A stretch of 64,000 bases of DNA, taken from positions 186,001 through 250,000 of the forward strand of contig JASLQO010000020.1 in assembly GCA_030744435.1 (NCBI GenBank), read 5' to 3'. The stretch comes from JASLQO01 sp002327525 (GTDB taxonomy: Bacteria > Pseudomonadota > Gammaproteobacteria > Pseudomonadales > Azotimanducaceae). Shown piece by piece: positions 60,087-64,000 of the stretch. Every line of letters starts with the position of its first letter. The stretch's first letter is position 1. The notes under the pieces were generated by a model. That model was not told the DNA's origin. It was given only the letters and a program-made list of their open reading frames with translations, and did not search any database. Position numbers and translations under genes: made by a program.

Positions 60087-62870
60087 ATGGTGAGAAGTAC
60101 GCTTCGAATTCTAGGGAGCTGCTGGTTGTTTCTGCAGGCGGGCCTCACAGGCGCGACGGACGTCAAGTTCGACTGCCCATGCTCGATTGTGAGTAATGGC
60201 GCTTCGTCGATCGTGGTCACCGCGGGACTGTCCAACTACGATGCCACGACCTCGGGCACGCTGAGGCTGCGGGTCATCGCGCACAGCACACCCAGCCTCT
60301 TCGACAGCGGTTCGTATACGCTGGCGCGCGTGCATCTCGACACGACGCAGGCGGGAAACAGCATGTTGCCGAGCGCGGCGTACAAAGTTGGATTCGTCAC
60401 CCTCGATCAGGATCCCGCCTATTTCACGTTACTGCTCGACGAAGATGTGGGCGGCGGCAGCTGGGTGCGGCGGGACAGCATCCGCATGAACACGCGCGAG
60501 ACACTGACAGAGGTACCGGGTGGATCGCGTAATCAAAGCAGCGAGGATGCGGCGGCGGCCGTGTTCATGGATGGCTCGCCGAGCTTCTCGTTGAACGGGT
60601 CGCAGGCGACCGTCGGTCTGCCCGCGATACACAACATGTCGCTTGCCTCTCCCACCGGCACCCTCGAGGTACAGATCCGGCGCACGGCGACGGATGAGTT
60701 TTTCGGGTCGTTCTTTCCGGTGGGATCCGAATCGCTCGGAACGTCCCTTGCTGCACAGGGTAGTATCGCGGCGCAGCAGCTCGTCATGAGCCTGAGCCTC
60801 GGTGGCACGTCCGGGGATTACTTTCACCTCACGGTTGTGGATACCGGCACCGACCAGTCGCTTGCCTGGGAACTGGTGCAGGGGCCGGGCTCGAGCGCGC
60901 GCATGCTGAATCTCACCGGCATCGAGATGCTCACCGACAACGACAACGATGGCGTGGGCAACTACAACGAGCGCTTCGTGGGTACGGATCCGGATAACGC
61001 CGGCAGCAAACCGGGCGCCTCCACCGTGGATGTAGTGGTGTACTACTCGCAGGGCGCACCGGCGGCGGCGAGTAACGATATCGACGCTCGCATCGATCAC
61101 CTGATGGCGTTCACCAACCAGGTGTTCACCGACAGCGATGTGCCGCTTGCGCTGAACGTCGTACATCGTGAGCAGAAGACCATGGACGAGGACGTTGACA
61201 ATGGCACGATCCTCGATGCGATGGACGACCAGACGGCACCCTTTACGACACTGCGCGCGGACAAGGCGGCGGTGGGTGCGGATATCGCCATCGCGCTACG
61301 CCCCATTACCGGGTCACCCTCGGATTGCGGTATCGCGACCCTCGGGGGCGGGAGCCTCGAAGCCGACCTGGTCAGCGAGGGTAACCTGGAGCTTTCCAAC
61401 ACCGCGCTCTATGTCGACTGTGATGACTCCACCACGCCCCACGAAGTGGGGCACATCATGGGACTGGCTCATTCGCGCGTACAGGTGGCCTCGGGTGATG
61501 GGCAGGGTACCTTCAACTGGGCGCTTGGGCACGGTGTGGATACCGAGTTCGTCACCATCATGGGTTACTCCTCCGCATTCAGCGGCGCGCCGGAGATCAA
61601 CATGTTCTCCAGCCCCGACCTGGTGTGTTCGCCGAGCCCGGGCAACGATTTTCCGTGCGGCATCGCCATCTCCGATCGAGCCAGTGGTGCGGATGGCGCG
61701 CAGGCGCTCGACGTAACGCGCTTCCAGGTGGCCGCCTACGACCGCGTGCCCGGCGAGGGCGACGATGCCATCGTGCTGCCGACCGACGGGGTGGCGCGCA
61801 GCGCCGGGTTTGCGGCCGCCAACGAGGAGGACTACTTCTCCTTTTTCGCGGCACCGGGGCGCACCTATAGGGTGGAAACCAGCGCGCTCGGCGCCGGGGT
61901 GGATACCCGCGTGGATGTGCTGAACGCTGTGGGTTCGCTCGGTACGGACGATGACAGCGGCGCCGGTGCCGCCTCGAGGCTGGACGTCGTACCCACGGCC
62001 GGCGGCCGCTATCTCGCGAAAGTGAGTGACGCCGGTGGCAGTACCGGCAGCTACTCGCTGTCGGTGAGTGAAACCCTGCCCGAGGCGGTGGATCCGGGTG
62101 TCGTGCTCGTGGCGGCGGTGTTGCCAACCAGCCGCTCGGTACAGGTGGGCAGTTCCGCCACCGCCTTTCTCACACTCATCAACGGCGGTACCGCGCAGGG
62201 TAACGGCTGTTCCATTGCACCGGCGACCTCGTTACCGGTGGATTTCTCCTTTCAGCGCACCGATCTTGGGACCAATGCGTTGGTGGGTGATGCCTTCACC
62301 AGCGTGGACCTGGGAGCCGGGTTGTCTCAGACCTATGTCGCGGTGGTGACCCCGCACACCGCGTTCGCTTCCACGGCGCTGGAGTTTCGCTATATCTGCG
62401 ACAACAGTGCGGCGGCCACTGCGTTGACTGGCATCAACACGCTGCAACTGTCGGCATCGGATACGCCCATTCCAGATGTGGTGGCGCTCGCGGCGACGGT
62501 CAACAACGATGGCATCGTGCACATTCCGGATACCTCCGGTACCCTCGGTTTCTTCGCGCTGGCGACCTTCAACGTGGGCGCCAGCGGCACTCTCTCGGTC
62601 ACGGCCAACACGGGTGGTGCGTCGCTGCCCGTGACGCTGAGCCTGTGTGAGACCGATCCGTCGACCGGTGCATGCACCAATCCGGGTTCGCCGACCACTG
62701 GAACGGTCACCACCACGATTGGTGCTGGCGCGACCCCCACGTATGCCATCTTCGTAGCAGCCAGTGAGGCCGTATCGCTCGACCCGGCGGGCAAGAGGGC
62801 GTTCGTCGAGTTTCGCGACGGTGGAGGCGTGGTGCGCGGATCCACCTCCGTTGCCGTGCAGACGGATTGA
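60087..62870 (+). CDS. Secreted zinc metalloprotease (metzincin, reprolysin-like) with pre-peptidase C-terminal domain
   Basis: From ATG 60087 the product is 927 residues with an N-terminal signal peptide (about 1-24). A propeptide-like region is followed by a calcium-like DNDNDGVGN segment, then the catalytic domain with HEVGHIMGLAH (residues 452-462) and a Met-turn IMGYSS at 492, which are the metzincin hallmarks. Next is a PPC beta-sandwich (about 565-670) and a C-terminal beta-rich region (to 927). A GTG start at 60075 inside the repeat array would add four residues. The protein would be exported; substrates are unknown. Confidence 0.87.
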   Translation: MVRSTLRILGSCWLFLQAGLTGATDVKFDCPCSIVSNGASSIVVTAGLSNYDATTSGTLRLRVIAHSTPSLFDSGSYTLARVHLDTTQAGNSMLPSAAYKVGFVTLDQDPAYFTLLLDEDVGGGSWVRRDSIRMNTRETLTEVPGGSRNQSSEDAAAAVFMDGSPSFSLNGSQATVGLPAIHNMSLASPTGTLEVQIRRTATDEFFGSFFPVGSESLGTSLAAQGSIAAQQLVMSLSLGGTSGDYFHLTVVDTGTDQSLAWELVQGPGSSARMLNLTGIEMLTDNDNDGVGNYNERFVGTDPDNAGSKPGASTVDVVVYYSQGAPAAASNDIDARIDHLMAFTNQVFTDSDVPLALNVVHREQKTMDEDVDNGTILDAMDDQTAPFTTLRADKAAVGADIAIALRPITGSPSDCGIATLGGGSLEADLVSEGNLELSNTALYVDCDDSTTPHEVGHIMGLAHSRVQVASGDGQGTFNWALGHGVDTEFVTIMGYSSAFSGAPEINMFSSPDLVCSPSPGNDFPCGIAISDRASGADGAQALDVTRFQVAAYDRVPGEGDDAIVLPTDGVARSAGFAAANEEDYFSFFAAPGRTYRVETSALGAGVDTRVDVLNAVGSLGTDDDSGAGAASRLDVVPTAGGRYLAKVSDAGGSTGSYSLSVSETLPEAVDPGVVLVAAVLPTSRSVQVGSSATAFLTLINGGTAQGNGCSIAPATSLPVDFSFQRTDLGTNALVGDAFTSVDLGAGLSQTYVAVVTPHTAFASTALEFRYICDNSAAATALTGINTLQLSASDTPIPDVVALAATVNNDGIVHIPDTSGTLGFFALATFNVGASGTLSVTANTGGASLPVTLSLCETDPSTGACTNPGSPTTGTVTTTIGAGATPTYAIFVAASEAVSLDPAGKRAFVEFRDGGGVVRGSTSVAVQTD

Positions 62871-62876
62871 ACCGCT

Positions 62877-63524
62877 ATGAAGGCACGGGTGGCGTTGAGC
62901 GCAGCGATTGTCGGTGTCGCGGCGTTGCTGATGTTCGAGTCGGAAAGGCCGGTTCCGCCGCTGCTGGAGAATCCGGAGCAGCCTACCGCCAGTCCCCTCG
63001 CGCCAACGGTGCAACCGCCTGAGGTCAGCACCGGCGGAGAACGGCAGCAGACAATTACGTCGCGACCGCTCGACCCGGCCGAAGGCCGTTCGATCTGGCG
63101 GGAGGTGCCGCGGAACGCCTATCCCGATCAGCTGCCGGTGCTGCGTAGGGATGTCACGGGTGCGACGCTGGTTGTATTCGACCGGGGTCGGCTGCTGGAT
63201 ATAGAGGCTAACGAGAAGTTCCGCGTCAGCGTTCCACAGCTCGGGCGAGCGTGGGATGTGAACGTACAGGCGGTGCGCACGAGCGCTACCGGCAGCCGCA
63301 GCATTCACGGTCACCTCGATGCCGACAGGATCTACAGTGCGGTGATCACCCTGGGACGCAGCGGTATTTTCGGGACGATCACCACGCCGCAAGGCAGTTA
63401 CAGCGTCAGTGGTTCCGGCGATTTCGCCTGGATCATCGCGGCGCGGGAATTGCGCCATCATGTGGATCCGAGTCGACCCGATTATCGGGTGCCGCGGGTG
63501 CGTGTCATTCCGCAGTCCGGCTGA
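62877..63524 (+). CDS. Exported or membrane-anchored protein resembling a metalloprotease propeptide
   Basis: The 215-residue product begins with a hydrophobic N-terminus (residues 6-20), then a proline-rich linker and a beta-rich core: VVFDRGRLLDIEANEKFRVS, VNVQAVRT, SIHGHLDADRIYSAVITLG, GTITTPQGSYSVS and DFAWIIAARE. This pattern resembles the inhibitory propeptide domains placed before reprolysin-like metalloproteases, but here it is a separate protein without a protease domain. It lies six bases after the protease gene, so the two are likely co-expressed. I do not recognise a named family. Confidence 0.6.
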   Translation: MKARVALSAAIVGVAALLMFESERPVPPLLENPEQPTASPLAPTVQPPEVSTGGERQQTITSRPLDPAEGRSIWREVPRNAYPDQLPVLRRDVTGATLVVFDRGRLLDIEANEKFRVSVPQLGRAWDVNVQAVRTSATGSRSIHGHLDADRIYSAVITLGRSGIFGTITTPQGSYSVSGSGDFAWIIAARELRHHVDPSRPDYRVPRVRVIPQSG

Positions 63525-64000
63525 GGCCCACGATGTGCAAGACGTTATCGCCGCGCCGGTACCAACGTTCTCCCACGAATGCCGCGAACGGGCGGGCGCT
63601 CGGCGGGTCACCGGACAGCTGAACCTGTGCGGCGATCCGGTCGTTGAGCACGACGAGTACCGTTTCGATGTCAGGGTGAGTCACCGTTCCGCGCACGATG
63701 CCGGGCACGAATACCGCCGGGTCGACGCGTTGGTAGAGCCCGGGGCGCATCAGCTGATAGTGGGCGTCGCCGAGCATCACCGGTTCGCGCTCCGCGAGGT
63801 GAGTCAGCGTCCGCCCCACGAGTTCGGACTGTGGACTGTGCCAGCGCATGGCGGGTGGCTCCCGCGTGAACAGAGCGGGTGAAAAGCTCTGTCTGCCAGC
63901 ATGAGTAAACACCGTTTTCCTGGCGTGAGAGTGTGTCTCACCCGGGGAGGGCGTGCCTGCGCCCAGCCGGTTGGCGATCATCGTCAGGATGTCGATGATC
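63505..64000 (-). CDS. C-terminal part of an exported hydrolase, possibly sulfatase superfamily (5' end outside window)
   Basis: The minus-strand frame is open to the window edge and ends at 63505. The visible 160 or so residues end with ETVLVVLNDRIAAQVQL and a GDNVLHIVGL segment. This last part resembles the small beta domain that closes some membrane-linked sulfatase or phosphoethanolamine-transferase-like proteins (pattern NG-x-R-A and G-x-N-x-V-x-V-x-x-V). I saw no catalytic motif in the visible part, so the family is uncertain. It overlaps the preceding gene by 20 bases on the opposite strand. Confidence 0.5.
   Translation of the reverse strand, partial: IIDILTMIANRLGAGTPSPGETHSHARKTVFTHAGRQSFSPALFTREPPAMRWHSPQSELVGRTLTHLAEREPVMLGDAHYQLMRPGLYQRVDPAVFVPGIVRGTVTHPDIETVLVVLNDRIAAQVQLSGDPPSARPFAAFVGERWYRRGDNVLHIVGLSRTAE

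Noticed and set aside
59999..60235. Minus-strand open frame ending in repeated TGHWSLV-like heptapeptides
   Set aside because: The repeat is only the translation of the 7-bp DNA array, and the rest is antisense to the metalloprotease gene.
62232..63611. 459-residue minus-strand frame
   Set aside because: Antisense to the metalloprotease and the following gene; arginine-rich with no domain pattern.

Overview
The window is a gene-dense stretch of a high-GC gammaproteobacterial chromosome. The grounds are conserved gene order: gyrA-serC-pheA-hisC-tyrA-cmk-rpsA-ihfB-lapA-lapB, metG divergent from mrp, rsx genes running into nth, trpS-scpA-scpB-rluB, and hda next to a DUF2066 gene. The details differ from Escherichia and Pseudomonas, and I cannot name the genus. 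Many genes start with GTG or TTG and many overlap by 1 to 23 bases, so translational coupling is common. I saw no tRNA, rRNA, CRISPR array, insertion sequence or prophage, and no gene-free stretch longer than about 255 bases.

Layout. 1-7.3 kb: PLP lyase fragment, monothiol glutaredoxin, MFS transporter, VOC protein, azoreductase, RNase T, argininosuccinate synthase, glutamate racemase. 7.4-13.5 kb (minus): metG, rsxA, an unusual rsxB, rsxD, rsxG, rsxE, nth. There is no rsxC; the C-terminal ferredoxin part of RsxC appears to be fused onto RsxB. 13.7-24.8 kb: mrp, dcd, a frameshifted acetyltransferase, purM, a DUF2066 gene, a CDP-alcohol phosphatidyltransferase, hda, a second-type murG, serA, a lipoprotein, mnmC and a sulfurtransferase. 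25-31.3 kb: a fatty acid desaturase missing its third histidine box, a pilin-like gene, then on the minus strand yciB, an SH3 protein, pdxJ, a cyclophilin, a membrane-anchored cold-shock protein and argS. 31.3-36.3 kb: yciO, trpS, scpA, scpB, rluB and a Lin0512-family gene. 36.3-50.7 kb: yciK, ubiG and mtaD facing the gyrA-to-lapB supercluster, from which aroA and mupP are absent. 50.7-59.9 kb: a ComEA-like gene and a surface-polysaccharide locus with two GT2 glycosyltransferases, a sulfotransferase-methyltransferase-glycosyltransferase fusion, an STN-like secreted protein, an epimerase and a Wzm/Wzt exporter. 60-64 kb: an array of 7-bp tandem repeats directly before a secreted zinc metalloprotease, a small exported protein, and the end of a possible sulfatase-type enzyme.

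Most of the window is housekeeping: amino acid synthesis (argG, serA, serC, pheA, hisC, tyrA), translation (metG, argS, trpS, rpsA, mnmC, rluB), chromosome maintenance (hda, gyrA, scpAB, ihfB, nth) and envelope (murI, murG-like, yciB, lapAB). The accessory, lineage-specific parts are the polysaccharide locus and the protease region. The strongest candidate for something undescribed is the Rsx/Rnf operon, whose electron-input subunit has lost the NADH/FMN module and survives as a five-cluster RsxB-RsxC chimera.
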